In this document: positions 1 to 8,827 of the stretch, piece by piece
How positions within the stretch are numbered: the first letter of the stretch is position 1
Layout of the letters: every line of letters begins with the position of its first letter
Source of the DNA: Micromonospora ureilytica
GTDB lineage: Bacteria > Actinomycetota > Actinomycetes > Mycobacteriales > Micromonosporaceae
Direction: 5' to 3'
DNA: 64,000 nt
Assembly: GCF_015751765.1 (NCBI RefSeq)
Contig: NZ_JADOTX010000001.1
Span: forward strand, 6,324,001-6,388,000
The notes under the pieces: generated by a model
What the model was told of the DNA's origin: nothing
The model's database searches: none
Seen by the model: the letters and a program-made list of their open reading frames with translations, nothing else
Program-made: the position numbers and the translations under genes

Positions 1-2
1 CG

Positions 3-101
3 AAGGAGCCCCAGCGCCAGGCCGTCAAGCGCCAACGCCGCCGAGACCGTAAGCAGGCGAAGCGCGCCATCAAACCGGACAACACCCCACCAGCCCCCTG
101 A
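3..101 (+). CDS. C-terminal tail of an unidentified protein, cut by the window edge
   Basis: An open frame enters from the left edge and stops at the TGA at 99-101. The visible 32 residues are very basic (QRQRRRDRKQAKRAIK) and end in a Pro-rich tail. The other two forward frames look less protein-like. In actinobacteria the gene before infA is often map or a small hypothetical gene, but too little is present to name it. The call rests only on composition and open frame. Confidence 0.35.
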   Translation, partial: KEPQRQAVKRQRRRDRKQAKRAIKPDNTPPAP

Positions 102-123
102 CGTCCTCCGCCCCCACCCCGCT

Positions 124-186
124 CGTTGATCATGAAGTTATTGCCGCCGGCGTCGGCGTGTCGTGACAATAACTTCATGATCAACG
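124..186. repeat. Perfect 20-bp inverted repeat with 23-nt loop, upstream of infA
   Basis: The left arm CGTTGATCATGAAGTTATTG (124-143) is exactly complementary to 167-186. The 23-nt loop is GC-rich. The arms are AT-rich for this genome and carry a TGATCA near their outer end. There is no T-tract, so it is not a classic intrinsic terminator. It is the main content of the 320-base gap 102-422 between the left-edge gene and infA; the rest of that gap shows nothing recognisable. It could end the upstream transcript or be a dispersed palindromic element. Confidence 0.85.
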
Positions 187-422
187 GCGCTCGGGGTGGG
201 GTTGTTTGGGGTGCCGCGCGAGTCGGTGGGTGGTCGGTTTGGCGGCGGACCGCAGGCGGGCGTACACTTTCAGATCGGCGCACAGCGTCCACTCCGGCAT
301 GCCCACCCTGCGCTTCGGTGGGAGCTGGAGCCGCGGCTGGCGCGGGCTTCTGACTCTGATCAGATTTCCGTGTAAGACGTTGTGGGCCGCCCGGAGCAAT
401 CGACGTCAGGACAGCGGAGGAC

Positions 423-644
423 ATGCCGAAAAAAGACGGAGCCATTGAGATCGAGGGTCGGGTCATCGAGCCCCTGCCGAACGCCATGTTCCGGGTGGAG
501 CTCGCGAACGGCCACAAGGTGTTGGCTCACATCAGCGGCAAGATGCGGCAGCACTACATCCGCATCCTTCCGGAGGACCGGGTCGTCGTCGAACTTTCGC
601 CGTACGACCTGACCCGCGGGCGCATCGTCTACCGCTACAAGTAG
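423..644 (+). CDS. infA: Translation initiation factor IF-1
   Basis: The product is 73 residues, the full length of bacterial IF-1, with a single S1-like OB fold. It starts [20 protein letters not shown] and keeps the family blocks [20 protein letters not shown] and RGRIVYRYK at the C-terminus. It binds the 30S A site with IF-2 and IF-3 during initiation. The ATG follows a GGAGG-like site (AGCGGAGGAC). It opens the infA-rpmJ-rpsM-rpsK-rpsD-rpoA-rplQ cluster, the standard bacterial order. Confidence 0.97.
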   Translation: MPKKDGAIEIEGRVIEPLPNAMFRVELANGHKVLAHISGKMRQHYIRILPEDRVVVELSPYDLTRGRIVYRYK

Positions 645-735
645 TCCTGACGACGGCCGGGAAGTCCCGTGTCCGTCTTCGACGTCTGGTGTCGTGCAAC
701 GCGCGTCCCCGGGCCAGATGGGAAGTAAGGCAACC

Positions 736-849
736 GTGAAGGTCAAGCCGAGCGTCAAGAGGATCTGCCAGAAGTGCCGGGTTATCCGCCGGCACGGCCG
801 GGTCATGGTCATCTGCAGCGACCCGCGCCACAAGCAGCGCCAGGGCTGA
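736..849 (+). CDS. rpmJ: 50S ribosomal protein L36
   Basis: A 37-residue protein starting at [22 protein letters not shown], then a second Cys and a His ([12 protein letters not shown]). This is the zinc-ribbon (C+) form of L36, with ligands C-x2-C near residues 11-14, then a Cys and a His. Length and sequence match the family over its whole span. It sits between infA and rpsM as expected. The 265-base spacer that follows up to rpsM holds no recognisable gene or strong hairpin. Confidence 0.96.
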   Translation: MKVKPSVKRICQKCRVIRRHGRVMVICSDPRHKQRQG

Positions 850-1114
850 CTCAGCCCGTCCGGCCGGAGCACGGCCGGGTGGCGTTGGTCCAGGTAGATC
901 CCCAGCGACACGCACATCACACATGCTCGTCCCAGCCACGAGCGGTACGGAGACGTACCTCAGCGTGGCTGACCCCCGGTCGGAGGCCGGGGCCCGCTCG
1001 GGCAGCGACCGATCCCGGTCGCCGGCGCTCACCGCGTCGGAAAGACGGGACGGCCGGGAGCGGGGTGGGACGGGTCCACACCTCCGCCACACATCACGAG
1101 GAGTACGCCCGCAC

Positions 1115-1495
1115 ATGGCACGTCTAGTCGGCGTGGATCTCCCCCGCGAGAAGCGGTTGGAGATCGCGCTCACCTACATCTTCGGGGTCGGTCGCACCCG
1201 CGCCCTGGAGACACTCGCCGCCACCGGCATCTCGCCGGACAAGCGCGCTCGGGACCTCACGGACGAGGAGCTCGTGCAGCTCCGCGACCACATCGAGGGC
1301 AACTACAAGGTTGAAGGCGACCTGCGCCGCGAGGTCGCCGCTGACATCCGCCGCAAGGTTGAGATCGGCTGCTACGCCGGCATCCGGCACCGCCGGGGTC
1401 TGCCCGTGCGTGGCCAGCGGACCAAGACCAACGCACGGACCCGCAAGGGCCCGAAGCGGACCGTCGCCGGCAAGAAGAAGCCCGGCAAGAAGTAG
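1115..1495 (+). CDS. rpsM: 30S ribosomal protein S13
   Basis: 126 residues starting at the ATG at 1115 ([20 protein letters not shown]). The frame stays open upstream, but family alignment starts here and a GAGGAG-like site lies before it. It shows the helix-two-turn-helix region ([14 protein letters not shown]) and the basic tail typical of S13 ([19 protein letters not shown], then KKKPGKK). The protein sits in the 30S head and contacts tRNA and the B1 bridges. rpsK follows 87 nt downstream. Confidence 0.97.
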   Translation: MARLVGVDLPREKRLEIALTYIFGVGRTRALETLAATGISPDKRARDLTDEELVQLRDHIEGNYKVEGDLRREVAADIRRKVEIGCYAGIRHRRGLPVRGQRTKTNARTRKGPKRTVAGKKKPGKK

Positions 1496-1582
1496 TTCTT
1501 GACCGGATGACGGGGGTGGCCGCCGCCAAGGTGGGCCAGGCCGCAACCCGATCCGGACAGTCAACTAGGAGCGCACAGACTT

Positions 1583-1990
1583 ATGCCACCGAAGGCTCGT
1601 GCCGGAGCCGCTGTAAAGAAGGTCCGGCGCAAGGAACGCAAGAACGTCGCCCACGGGCAGGCGCACATCAAGAGCACGTTCAACAACACCATCGTGTCCA
1701 TCACGGACCCGACCGGTGCGGTCATCTCCTGGGCCTCCGCTGGCCAGGTCGGCTTCAAGGGCTCCCGCAAGTCGACTCCGTTCGCCGCGCAGCTGGCCGC
1801 CGAGGCTGCCGCGCGTCGCGCCATGGAGCACGGCATGCGCAAGGTCGACGTGTTCGTCAAGGGTCCCGGCTCCGGCCGGGAGACCGCCATCCGTTCGCTG
1901 CAGGCAGTGGGCCTCGAGGTCGGGCAGATCGCCGACGTCACCCCGCAGCCGCACAACGGGTGCCGTCCGCCGAAGCGTCGCCGGGTCTGA
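1583..1990 (+). CDS. rpsK: 30S ribosomal protein S11
   Basis: 135 residues, [20 protein letters not shown] at the N-terminus and the conserved block [20 protein letters not shown], followed by [14 protein letters not shown]. The C-terminus has the family motif [19 protein letters not shown]11 lies on the platform of the 30S subunit near the E site. The gene is 13 nt upstream of rpsD, consistent with co-transcription. Confidence 0.97.
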   Translation: MPPKARAGAAVKKVRRKERKNVAHGQAHIKSTFNNTIVSITDPTGAVISWASAGQVGFKGSRKSTPFAAQLAAEAAARRAMEHGMRKVDVFVKGPGSGRETAIRSLQAVGLEVGQIADVTPQPHNGCRPPKRRRV

Positions 1991-2003
1991 GAGGTAGAGA
2001 GAG

Positions 2004-2630
2004 ATGGCTCGTTACACCGGTGCAGACTGCCGCCGTTGCCGGCGGGAGAAGATGAAGCTGTTCCTCAAGGGCAGCAAGTGCGATGGCCCGAAGTGCCCGT
2101 TCGAGTCCCGGCCGTTCCCGCCCGGGCAGCACGGCCGCGGCCGCACCAAGGAGACGGAGTACCTGCTCCAGCTCCGTGAGAAGCAGAAGGCCCGCCGTGT
2201 CTACGGCGTGCTGGAGAAGCAGTTCCGCGGTTACTACGAGGAAGCCGTTGGCAAGCAGGCCAAGACCGGTGAGGTCCTCCTGCAGATCCTCGAGTCGCGG
2301 CTGGACAACGTCGTTTACCGGGCCGGCTACGCCCACTCGCGGGACATGGCCCGCCAGCTGGTCAAGCACGGTCACTTCACGGTGAACGGCAAGAAGGTCG
2401 ACATCCCGTCGTACCGCGTCAAGGAGCACGACATCATCGAGGTTCGGGGCAAGAGCAAGGAGCTCACCCCGTTCATCGTCGCGCAGGCTCAGGCCGGCTC
2501 GAAGACGGTTCCGGCGTGGCTTGAGGCCATCCCGAGCCAGATGAAGGTGCTCGTGCACTCCCTCCCGGCCCGGCAGGTCATCGACACGCAGGTCCAGGAG
2601 CAGTTGATCGTCGAGCTCTACTCCAAGTAG
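2004..2630 (+). CDS. rpsD: 30S ribosomal protein S4
   Basis: 208 residues, [20 protein letters not shown]. The N-terminal Cys pairs (CRRCRR, then CDGPKC) suggest the zinc-binding version of S4. The S4 RNA-binding domain is around residues 95-160 ([20 protein letters not shown]). S4 is a primary 16S rRNA binder that nucleates 30S assembly and in other bacteria can autoregulate the alpha operon. A GAGAGAGATG context precedes the ATG. The spacer to rpoA contains a stable hairpin. Confidence 0.97.
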   Translation: MARYTGADCRRCRREKMKLFLKGSKCDGPKCPFESRPFPPGQHGRGRTKETEYLLQLREKQKARRVYGVLEKQFRGYYEEAVGKQAKTGEVLLQILESRLDNVVYRAGYAHSRDMARQLVKHGHFTVNGKKVDIPSYRVKEHDIIEVRGKSKELTPFIVAQAQAGSKTVPAWLEAIPSQMKVLVHSLPARQVIDTQVQEQLIVELYSK

Positions 2631-2643
2631 TCCGAGCTCGTTC

Positions 2644-2671
2644 GGTGGTCCGCCCTTCGGGGCGGGCCACC
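2644..2671 (+). terminator. UUCG-capped hairpin between rpsD and rpoA
   Basis: A 12-bp stem (GGTGGTCCGCCC against GGGCGGGCCACC, one G-T wobble) is closed by a TTCG tetraloop with the stabilising C-G closing pair. It begins 13 nt after the rpsD stop. There is no T-run, so in this high-GC genome it may partly terminate transcription, stabilise mRNA ends or attenuate before rpoA. Confidence 0.6.
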
Positions 2672-2728
2672 GGAACAGTTTGTGTCGTGGGCGTCAAATA
2701 GCGGGCGCCCCGGAAGAGAAGAGAAAAG

Positions 2729-3751
2729 ATGCTCATCAGCCAGCGGCCCTCCCTCTCCGAGGAGTCGATCAACGAGACCCGGTCCCGGTTCGCCATCGAG
2801 CCGCTGGAGCCGGGCTTCGGCTACACCCTGGGCAACTCGCTGCGGCGCACGCTGCTGTCGTCGATCCCGGGCGCGGCCGTCACCTCGATCAAGATCGACG
2901 GTGTGCTGCACGAGTTCACCACGATCCCCGGTGTCAAGGAGGACGTGGTCGAGCTCGTCATGAACATCAAGGAGCTGTGCGTCAGCTCCGAGCACGACGA
3001 GCCGGTCAGCATGTACCTGCGCAAGCAGGGCCCGGGCGACGTGACCGCGGGCGACATCCAGCCGCCGGCCGGCGTCTCGGTGCACAACCCGGATCTCAAG
3101 CTCGCCACCCTGAACGGCAAGGGCCGGCTCGACATGGAGCTGACCGTCGAGCGGGGCCGTGGCTACGTGACGGCGGCGCAGAACAAGCAGTCCGGCGCCG
3201 AGATCGGCCGGATCCCGGTCGACTCGATCTACTCGCCGGTGCTGAAGGTGACCTACCGCGTCGAGGCGACCCGTGTCGAGCAGCGCACCGACTTCGACCG
3301 GCTGATCATCGACGTCGAGACCAAGCCGTCGATGGGTCCGCGTACCGCGCTGGCCTCCGCCGGTTCGACGCTGGTGGAGCTGTTCGGTCTGGCCCGGGAG
3401 CTGGACGAGACCGCCGAGGGCATCGACATCGGGCCGTCCCCGCAGGACGCCCAGCTGGCGGCGGACCTTGCCCTGCCGATCGAGGAGCTGGACCTCACCG
3501 TCCGCTCCTACAACTGCCTCAAGCGCGAGGGCATCAACTCCGTTGGTGAGCTCATCGGGCGTACCGAGGCCGACCTCCTCGACATTCGCAACTTCGGTCA
3601 GAAGTCGATCGACGAGGTCAAGATGAAGCTCGCCGGGATGGGTCTCGGGCTGAAGGACTCGGCTCCGAACTTCGACCCGGCGCACGTCGTGGACACCTTC
3701 GGCGAGGCCGACTACGACACCGACGACTACCGCGAGACCGAGCAGCTCTAG
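2729..3751 (+). CDS. rpoA: DNA-directed RNA polymerase alpha subunit
   Basis: 340 residues. The N-terminal assembly domain covers about residues 1-230, with the signature [20 protein letters not shown]. After a linker comes the C-terminal DNA- and activator-binding domain ([20 protein letters not shown], then [16 protein letters not shown]). An acidic tail follows ([15 protein letters not shown]), as in other actinobacteria. The dimer scaffolds beta and beta-prime. The gene lies after rpsD and before rplQ, as is usual; the upstream site is AAGAGAAGAGAA. Confidence 0.98.
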   Translation: MLISQRPSLSEESINETRSRFAIEPLEPGFGYTLGNSLRRTLLSSIPGAAVTSIKIDGVLHEFTTIPGVKEDVVELVMNIKELCVSSEHDEPVSMYLRKQGPGDVTAGDIQPPAGVSVHNPDLKLATLNGKGRLDMELTVERGRGYVTAAQNKQSGAEIGRIPVDSIYSPVLKVTYRVEATRVEQRTDFDRLIIDVETKPSMGPRTALASAGSTLVELFGLARELDETAEGIDIGPSPQDAQLAADLALPIEELDLTVRSYNCLKREGINSVGELIGRTEADLLDIRNFGQKSIDEVKMKLAGMGLGLKDSAPNFDPAHVVDTFGEADYDTDDYRETEQL

Positions 3752-3785
3752 TCCGCGCTGCCGCCACAACTGAGGAGCACCAAAA

Positions 3786-4343
3786 ATGCCCACGCCCACC
3801 AAGGGCCCCCGCCTCGGCGGCAGCCCCTCGCACGAGCGGCTGATGCTCGCCAACCTGGCGACCGCGCTGTTCCAGCACGGCAAGATCCAGACCACCGAGA
3901 CGAAGGCCCGGCGGCTGCGCCCGCTGGCCGAGCAGCTCATCACCAAGGCCAAGCGCGGTGACCTCGCCTCGCGGCGGCGGGTGCTGGGTGTCGTCAAGGA
4001 CAAGGACGTCGTCTACGCCCTGTTCGACCAGATCGCGCCCCGGTACTCCAACCGCCCCGGCGGTTACACCCGGATCGTGAAGACCGGTCCGCGCAAGGGT
4101 GACAACGCTCCGATGGCCATCATCGAGTTGGTGGAGGAGCTTCAGGTCGCCGAGCCGAAGGCGAACAAGAAGACCGCCGCCCGCAAGGCCGCGCAGCAGG
4201 ACAAGGTCGAGGCGCTCGCCCCGGCCGACGAGGCCCCGAAGTCGGCTTCGGCCGACCAGGACTCCGAGGCGCCGGTGTCGGCGTCCGGTGACACCGCCGC
4301 CGCCCGCGAGGACAGCGACGAGGCCACCGAGAACAAGGCCTGA
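3786..4343 (+). CDS. rplQ: 50S ribosomal protein L17, with an Ala/Glu-rich C-terminal extension
   Basis: 185 residues. Residues 1-120 are the conserved L17 fold ([54 protein letters not shown]). The family core is near 120 residues; the remaining 65 are an Ala/Lys then acidic Ala/Glu/Asp/Ser tail, probably disordered and common in actinobacterial L17. Start is ATG behind GAGGAG. A strong hairpin after the stop ends the ribosomal operon or reduces read-through into truA. Confidence 0.97.
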   Translation: MPTPTKGPRLGGSPSHERLMLANLATALFQHGKIQTTETKARRLRPLAEQLITKAKRGDLASRRRVLGVVKDKDVVYALFDQIAPRYSNRPGGYTRIVKTGPRKGDNAPMAIIELVEELQVAEPKANKKTAARKAAQQDKVEALAPADEAPKSASADQDSEAPVSASGDTAAAREDSDEATENKA

Positions 4344-4354
4344 TCAAGGGCATC

Positions 4355-4392
4355 GTCGGGCCCGGCACCCCATCGGGGGTGTCGGGCCCGAC
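4355..4392 (+). terminator. Strong hairpin after rplQ
   Basis: GTCGGGCCCGGCACCCC (4355-4371) pairs with 4376-4392, 17 bp with one wobble and a 4-nt loop. It lies 12 nt past the rplQ stop and just before the truA Shine-Dalgarno. There is no T-tract. Terminator or attenuator at the end of the ribosomal block is the simplest reading. Confidence 0.7.
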
Positions 4393-4411
4393 CCGTAACA
4401 GGAGGTACGAG

Positions 4412-5242
4412 GTGGACGAGCGGATCCGGCTGCGGCTGGACGTCTCGTACGACGGCACCGACTTCTCCGGCTGGGCAGCCCAGCCGACCCGGCGCACCGT
4501 CGCGGGGGTGCTCGTCGAAACCCTGGACCTGGTCCTCGGCGTCGGTACGGCCACCGGGCTGACGGTGGCGGGACGGACCGACGCGGGGGTGCACGCCACG
4601 GGGCAGGTGTGCCACCTGGACCTGCCGGTGGACGTGTGGCGACAGCACGAGGGGCGGCTGCTGCGTCGCCTGGCCCGGCTGCTCCCCACCGACGTGCGCG
4701 TACGGGCGATGACCGAGGTGCCGGCGGACTTCGACGCCCGGTTCTCGGCCACCTTCCGGCGCTACGAGTACCGGGTCACCGATGCGCCCTTCGGTGCCGA
4801 GCCGCTGCGCCGGCACGAGGTGCTGGCCTGGCCGAAGCCGCTGGACCTGGCCGCGCTGAATGCCGCAGCGAACGGGCTGGTGGGGGAGCACGACTTCGCC
4901 GCGTACTGCCGGCGCAAGGAGCACGCGACGACGCTGCGCGAGGTGACCCGGCTGGACTGGCGTCGCGACCCGGACGGCATCCTGGTCGCCACCGTGCAGG
5001 CCGACGCGTTCTGCCAGGCGATGGTGCGGAGCCTGGTGGGGGCCATGCTGGTGGCCGGGGACGGCCGCCGCCCGGTCGAGTGGCCGGGCACACTGCTCAG
5101 CCAGCGGGAGCGGTCCAGCGAGGTGACAGTGGCCCCCGCGCGCGGGCTGACCCTGGTCGCCGTCGGCTACCCGAGCGATCCGGCCGAGTACGCCCACCGC
5201 GCCACCCTCACCCGCCGGTTGCGGGTCCCGGTCGAGGGCTGA
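4412..5242 (+). CDS. truA: tRNA pseudouridine(38-40) synthase TruA
   Basis: 276 residues from GTG at 4412, chosen because AGGAGG ends 6 nt upstream and family similarity begins at MDERIRLRLDVSYDGTDFSG. It isomerises uridines 38-40 in tRNA anticodon arms. The catalytic Asp is in the motif GRTDAGVHATGQV near residue 58, and the second family block RRYEYRVTD is present. rplQ-truA adjacency is standard. In many actinobacteria rplM-rpsI lie near truA; here they are about 46 kb away. Confidence 0.95.
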   Translation: MDERIRLRLDVSYDGTDFSGWAAQPTRRTVAGVLVETLDLVLGVGTATGLTVAGRTDAGVHATGQVCHLDLPVDVWRQHEGRLLRRLARLLPTDVRVRAMTEVPADFDARFSATFRRYEYRVTDAPFGAEPLRRHEVLAWPKPLDLAALNAAANGLVGEHDFAAYCRRKEHATTLREVTRLDWRRDPDGILVATVQADAFCQAMVRSLVGAMLVAGDGRRPVEWPGTLLSQRERSSEVTVAPARGLTLVAVGYPSDPAEYAHRATLTRRLRVPVEG

Positions 5243-5254
5243 CCGCCCACGGGG

Positions 5255-6391
5255 TCAGTCGCCCGGCAGGCCGTCGTCGCCGCCCTGGTTCGCGTTGCTG
5301 CCGGTCGGGACCGCCGTCGGTTGTGCGGCGGTGCCACCGTCGGCCCGGCTCTGGAGCACGCCCCGGCTGAGGTGCAGCTCGATCATGTCGAACAGGATCT
5401 CGCGGACCTTGGCGTCACCGGCCTTGACCGCCGCTCCGTCTTTGCGCACGACCAGGGCGTACGCCAGGTAGTGGCCACGGACCTGCCAGCCGACGCGTGC
5501 CGGAGCGCTGGCCAGGACATCGGTGCCGTCGACGTCGTCGGCGGTGAGGCCACGGAAACGGCCCTGCCGCTCGTCGAGCAGTTGCCGGAGCCGGTCTCGG
5601 GTTCGTTCCGCGCTGACCTTGTCGGTGAGGTTGAACAGGCCGGCGGTGACCAGGTGGCCGTCGTCGGGCGTACTCAGCGTGGCCCGGACGACCTGGTTGC
5701 AGCCGAGCCGGACCAGTAGGTCGGCGACCTCGTCGGTGGCGGCGACGGCGCAACTGCCGCTGGACTGGGTCTTGAGTACCTGGTAGCTGGGTTGGCCGTC
5801 GGTGAGCTTCAGCTCCTTGCCGGGGAAGAGTTCCTTGGCGGTGAGCGGGGCCTGGTCGGTGTCCCGGGAGTCGAGGGCCAGCCGTTCCGGCGAGGCCGAC
5901 GTCGGGGCGGCGTTCGGCTGGTACGTCGGGTTGCTCTGTGGCTGCCCGTCGCGGTCGATGAGCAGCGCGGCGGCACCGAGGCCGCAGAGGGCGAGCAGCA
6001 CCAGAACGGCTGCGCCGCCGATCAGTACCTGCCACAGTCGGCCGCCGCCGCGTCGGGCGGGCGGCTCCACCGGCGTCGCCGAGGTGTAGACCTGGCTGCG
6101 GGGCGGGGCGGCTGGGATGTCGGCACGAGTCGGCACAGGCTGCGGCACGTCGGCACGAGTCGGCACAGGCTGCGACAGGTCCCTGCGGGTCGGCACGTGC
6201 GCCGAGGATGGCAGCGAGAGCTGGTTCGGCCGGGGCAGCGACGGCGCGGGGAAGCGCGACGGAGACGGCCCGGCAGGCGGGGGCGGAGTCGCGCCGGGCA
6301 CCGACAGATCGGACCCGGGCTCCGGGTACTCCTCGAAAGCGTCCTCATCGGACTGGTACCGATACACCATGTCGCCCAGAGTAGGAGGCAT
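5255..6391 (-). CDS. Single-pass membrane protein with Pro-rich N-terminal region, function unknown
   Basis: 378 residues; the Met at residue 8 (6370) is an alternative start. Order: acidic start (DEDAFEEYPEPGSD), a Pro/Arg-rich region of about 100 residues, one transmembrane helix near 125-147 (VLIGGAAVLVLLALCGLG), then a roughly 230-residue domain probably outside the cell. A 30-bp DNA direct repeat (6119-6148, 6149-6178) encodes two copies of a QPVPTRAD-type unit. The C-terminal domain has no motif I recognise. It converges with truA. Likely an envelope-associated actinobacterial hypothetical protein. Confidence 0.7.
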   Translation of the reverse strand: MPPTLGDMVYRYQSDEDAFEEYPEPGSDLSVPGATPPPPAGPSPSRFPAPSLPRPNQLSLPSSAHVPTRRDLSQPVPTRADVPQPVPTRADIPAAPPRSQVYTSATPVEPPARRGGGRLWQVLIGGAAVLVLLALCGLGAAALLIDRDGQPQSNPTYQPNAAPTSASPERLALDSRDTDQAPLTAKELFPGKELKLTDGQPSYQVLKTQSSGSCAVAATDEVADLLVRLGCNQVVRATLSTPDDGHLVTAGLFNLTDKVSAERTRDRLRQLLDERQGRFRGLTADDVDGTDVLASAPARVGWQVRGHYLAYALVVRKDGAAVKAGDAKVREILFDMIELHLSRGVLQSRADGGTAAQPTAVPTGSNANQGGDDGLPGD

Positions 6392-6500
6392 TGTCCCTTT
6401 AGGGGGTAATTTCAGGGAAATGTGCGCGTGCGCCGTGCCAGGTCCGTGGAGAAGAGGATCGCCCCGGCGGTCGTCCCCGGGCCGATGCGAGAATTGCCGC

Positions 6501-7106
6501 GTGACCGGCGACCACTACTTCACCGCTCAACCCACCAGCGACGCCCCGGCGCGCGAGGTCGAGTTCTCCGTCGCCGACCGCGACTACCGGCTCACCTCGG
6601 CCGGCGGGGTCTTCTCCGCCAGCCGCCTCGACCCGGGCACCGCCGTCCTCCTGCGCAAGGCCGAGCTGCCCGCCGCCGACACCGGCGGCGACCTGCTCGA
6701 CCTCGGCTGCGGGTTCGGGCCGATCAGCTGCGTGCTGGCCGACCTCGCGCCCACGAGCACCATCTGGGCCGTCGACGTCAACGCCCGGGCCCGCGAGCTG
6801 ACCGCCGCCAACGCGGCCCGGATCGGTGCCGCCGACCGGGTCCGGGTCAGCGCCCCGGACGACGTTCCGGACGGCGTCCGCTTCGCCCAGCTCTGGTCGA
6901 ACCCACCCATCCGGATCGGCAAGGACGGGCTGCACGACCTGCTGCTGCGCTGGCTGCCCCGACTCGCCCCGGACGGTGTCGGCTGGTTGGTCGTAGCCCG
7001 GCACCTCGGCGGCGACTCGCTGCAACGCTGGCTCACCGAGCAGAGCTGGCAGGTCGAGCGGTACGCCAGTCAAAAGGGCTTCCGGGTGCTGCGCGTCACC
7101 CGGTAA
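6501..7106 (+). CDS. Class I SAM-dependent methyltransferase, RsmC/RlmG-like
   Basis: 201 residues from GTG at 6501 (MTGDHYFTAQPTSDAPAREV). Motif I is LLDLGCGFGPISCVLADL and the post-I acidic residue is in IWAVDVNARA. Motif IV is SNPPIRIG, the NPP[IYF] signature of N-directed base methyltransferases. This matches the single catalytic domain of the family that methylates guanine N2 in 16S or 23S rRNA (RsmC, RlmG). A 16S G1207-type target is inferred by family only. The start is placed at the conserved HYF motif because the open upstream extension looks non-coding. An ABC-F gene follows 41 nt later. Confidence 0.85.
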   Translation: MTGDHYFTAQPTSDAPAREVEFSVADRDYRLTSAGGVFSASRLDPGTAVLLRKAELPAADTGGDLLDLGCGFGPISCVLADLAPTSTIWAVDVNARARELTAANAARIGAADRVRVSAPDDVPDGVRFAQLWSNPPIRIGKDGLHDLLLRWLPRLAPDGVGWLVVARHLGGDSLQRWLTEQSWQVERYASQKGFRVLRVTR

Positions 7107-7147
7107 TTGGATATACCCCCCGACCCTCGCTGGGGCAGGATCCCGGC

Positions 7148-8827
7148 GTGGGATACGTGGACGTGGCAGCGGTCGGGCACATCCTGCCCGACGGTCGGGA
7201 ACTCTTCGCCGACGTGTCGTTCCGGGTCGGTGAGGGCAGCAAGGTCGCCCTGGTCGGGCCGAACGGCGCGGGAAAGACGACGCTGCTGAGAATGGTGGCC
7301 GGTGACCTGCCGGTGCGCAGCGGCGTCGTCGCGCGGGCCGGCGGGCTGGGCGTGATGCGCCAGTTCATCGGCATGATCGGCGACGAGTCGACCCTCGCCG
7401 ACCTGGCGTTGTCGCTGGCCCCGCCGGCGCTGCGCGACGCGGGCCGGCGGCTCGGCGAGACCGAGGCGGCCATGCGGGCCGCCGAGGCCCACGGCAAGTT
7501 CAGCAACGCGGCGGGCAAGGCTCAGCTGGCGTACGCCGATGCACTCGGCGCCTGGGGCGAGGCCGGCGGGTACGACGTCGAGGTGCTCTTCGACACCGTC
7601 GCGACGATCGTGCTCGGCCAGCCCTGGGACGCCGTACGGGACCGGCCGGTGCGCACCCTCTCCGGTGGCCAGCAGAAGCGCTTCGCCCTGGAGTTGCTGC
7701 TGCGCGGCCCGGACGAGGTGCTGTTGCTCGACGAGCCGGACAACTTCCTCGACGTGCCCGGCAAACGCTGGCTGGAGGCGCGACTGCGCGAGTCGACGAA
7801 ATCGGTGCTCTACGTCTCGCACGACCGCGAGCTGCTGGCCCAGAGCGCCGACCGGGTGGTCGCTGTCGAGGGCGGCAGCGCCTGGGTGCACCCGGGCGGC
7901 TTCGCCAGCTGGCACGAGGCTCGGGTGGCTCGGCACGCCCGCCTCGACGAGCTGCGCCGGCGCTGGGACGAGGAGCACCAGAAGCTGCGCGAGCTGATGC
8001 TGATGTACAAGCAGAAGGCCGCGTACAACGACGGGTTGGCCTCGCGCTACCAGGCCGCGCAGACCCGGTTGCGCAAGTTCGAGGAGGCCGGGCCGCCGCC
8101 CGTACCGCCGAAGGACCAGGACATCCGGATGCGGCTCAGCGGCGGACGGACCGGCAAGCGCGCGGTCGTCTGCGAGCAGCTGGAGCTCGACGGCCTGACA
8201 TTCCCCTTCGACCTGGAGATCTGGTACGGCGATCGGTTGGCGGTGCTCGGTGCCAACGGCACCGGTAAGTCGCACTTCCTGCGGCTGCTGGCCCGCGGCG
8301 GCACCGACCCGGACCCGGCGAACGGGGCGGTCGACGGCGCTGGGGCGCTCGCCCCGGTGGCGCACGACGGCACCGCCCGCCTCGGCGCCCGGGTCCGCCC
8401 CGGGCACTTCTCCCAGACCCACGACCGGCCGGAGCTGATGTCGAAGACGCTCGTCGAGATCCTCTGGCGGGGTGACGAGCACCGCACCGGGATGGACCGG
8501 CACGCGGCGATGGGAGTGCTCAGTCGCTACGAGCTGGCCGCGCAGGGCGACCAGCGCTTCGGCACGCTCTCCGGCGGACAGCAGGCCCGGTTCCTGGTGC
8601 TGCTGCTGGAGTTGTCCGGGGCGACCCTGCTGCTGCTCGACGAGCCCACCGACAACCTCGACCTGGCCAGCGCGGAAGCTCTCGAAGCGGGCCTGAACGC
8701 CTTCGAGGGGACGGTGATCGCTGTCACCCACGACCGTTGGTTCACCCGCTCCTTCGACCGGTTCCTGCTGTTCCGAGGCGACAGCGAGGTGGTGGAGACC
8801 CCGGAACCGGTCTGGGACGTCGGGTGA
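7148..8827 (+). CDS. ABC-F family ATPase
   Basis: 559 residues, two ABC domains in one chain and no membrane segments, hence ABC-F. Domain 1: Walker A GPNGAGKTT, signature LSGGQQKRF, Walker B LLLDEPDNFLD. Between them lies a charged, Arg/Lys-rich linker (about residues 250-310). Domain 2: GANGTGKSH, LSGGQQARF, LLLLDEPTDNLD. ABC-F proteins bind the ribosomal E site to relieve stalling or protect against ribosome-targeting antibiotics; which role applies is not visible. GTG start follows the methyltransferase; its stop overlaps the next gene by GTGA. Confidence 0.92.
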   Translation: MGYVDVAAVGHILPDGRELFADVSFRVGEGSKVALVGPNGAGKTTLLRMVAGDLPVRSGVVARAGGLGVMRQFIGMIGDESTLADLALSLAPPALRDAGRRLGETEAAMRAAEAHGKFSNAAGKAQLAYADALGAWGEAGGYDVEVLFDTVATIVLGQPWDAVRDRPVRTLSGGQQKRFALELLLRGPDEVLLLDEPDNFLDVPGKRWLEARLRESTKSVLYVSHDRELLAQSADRVVAVEGGSAWVHPGGFASWHEARVARHARLDELRRRWDEEHQKLRELMLMYKQKAAYNDGLASRYQAAQTRLRKFEEAGPPPVPPKDQDIRMRLSGGRTGKRAVVCEQLELDGLTFPFDLEIWYGDRLAVLGANGTGKSHFLRLLARGGTDPDPANGAVDGAGALAPVAHDGTARLGARVRPGHFSQTHDRPELMSKTLVEILWRGDEHRTGMDRHAAMGVLSRYELAAQGDQRFGTLSGGQQARFLVLLLELSGATLLLLDEPTDNLDLASAEALEAGLNAFEGTVIAVTHDRWFTRSFDRFLLFRGDSEVVETPEPVWDVG

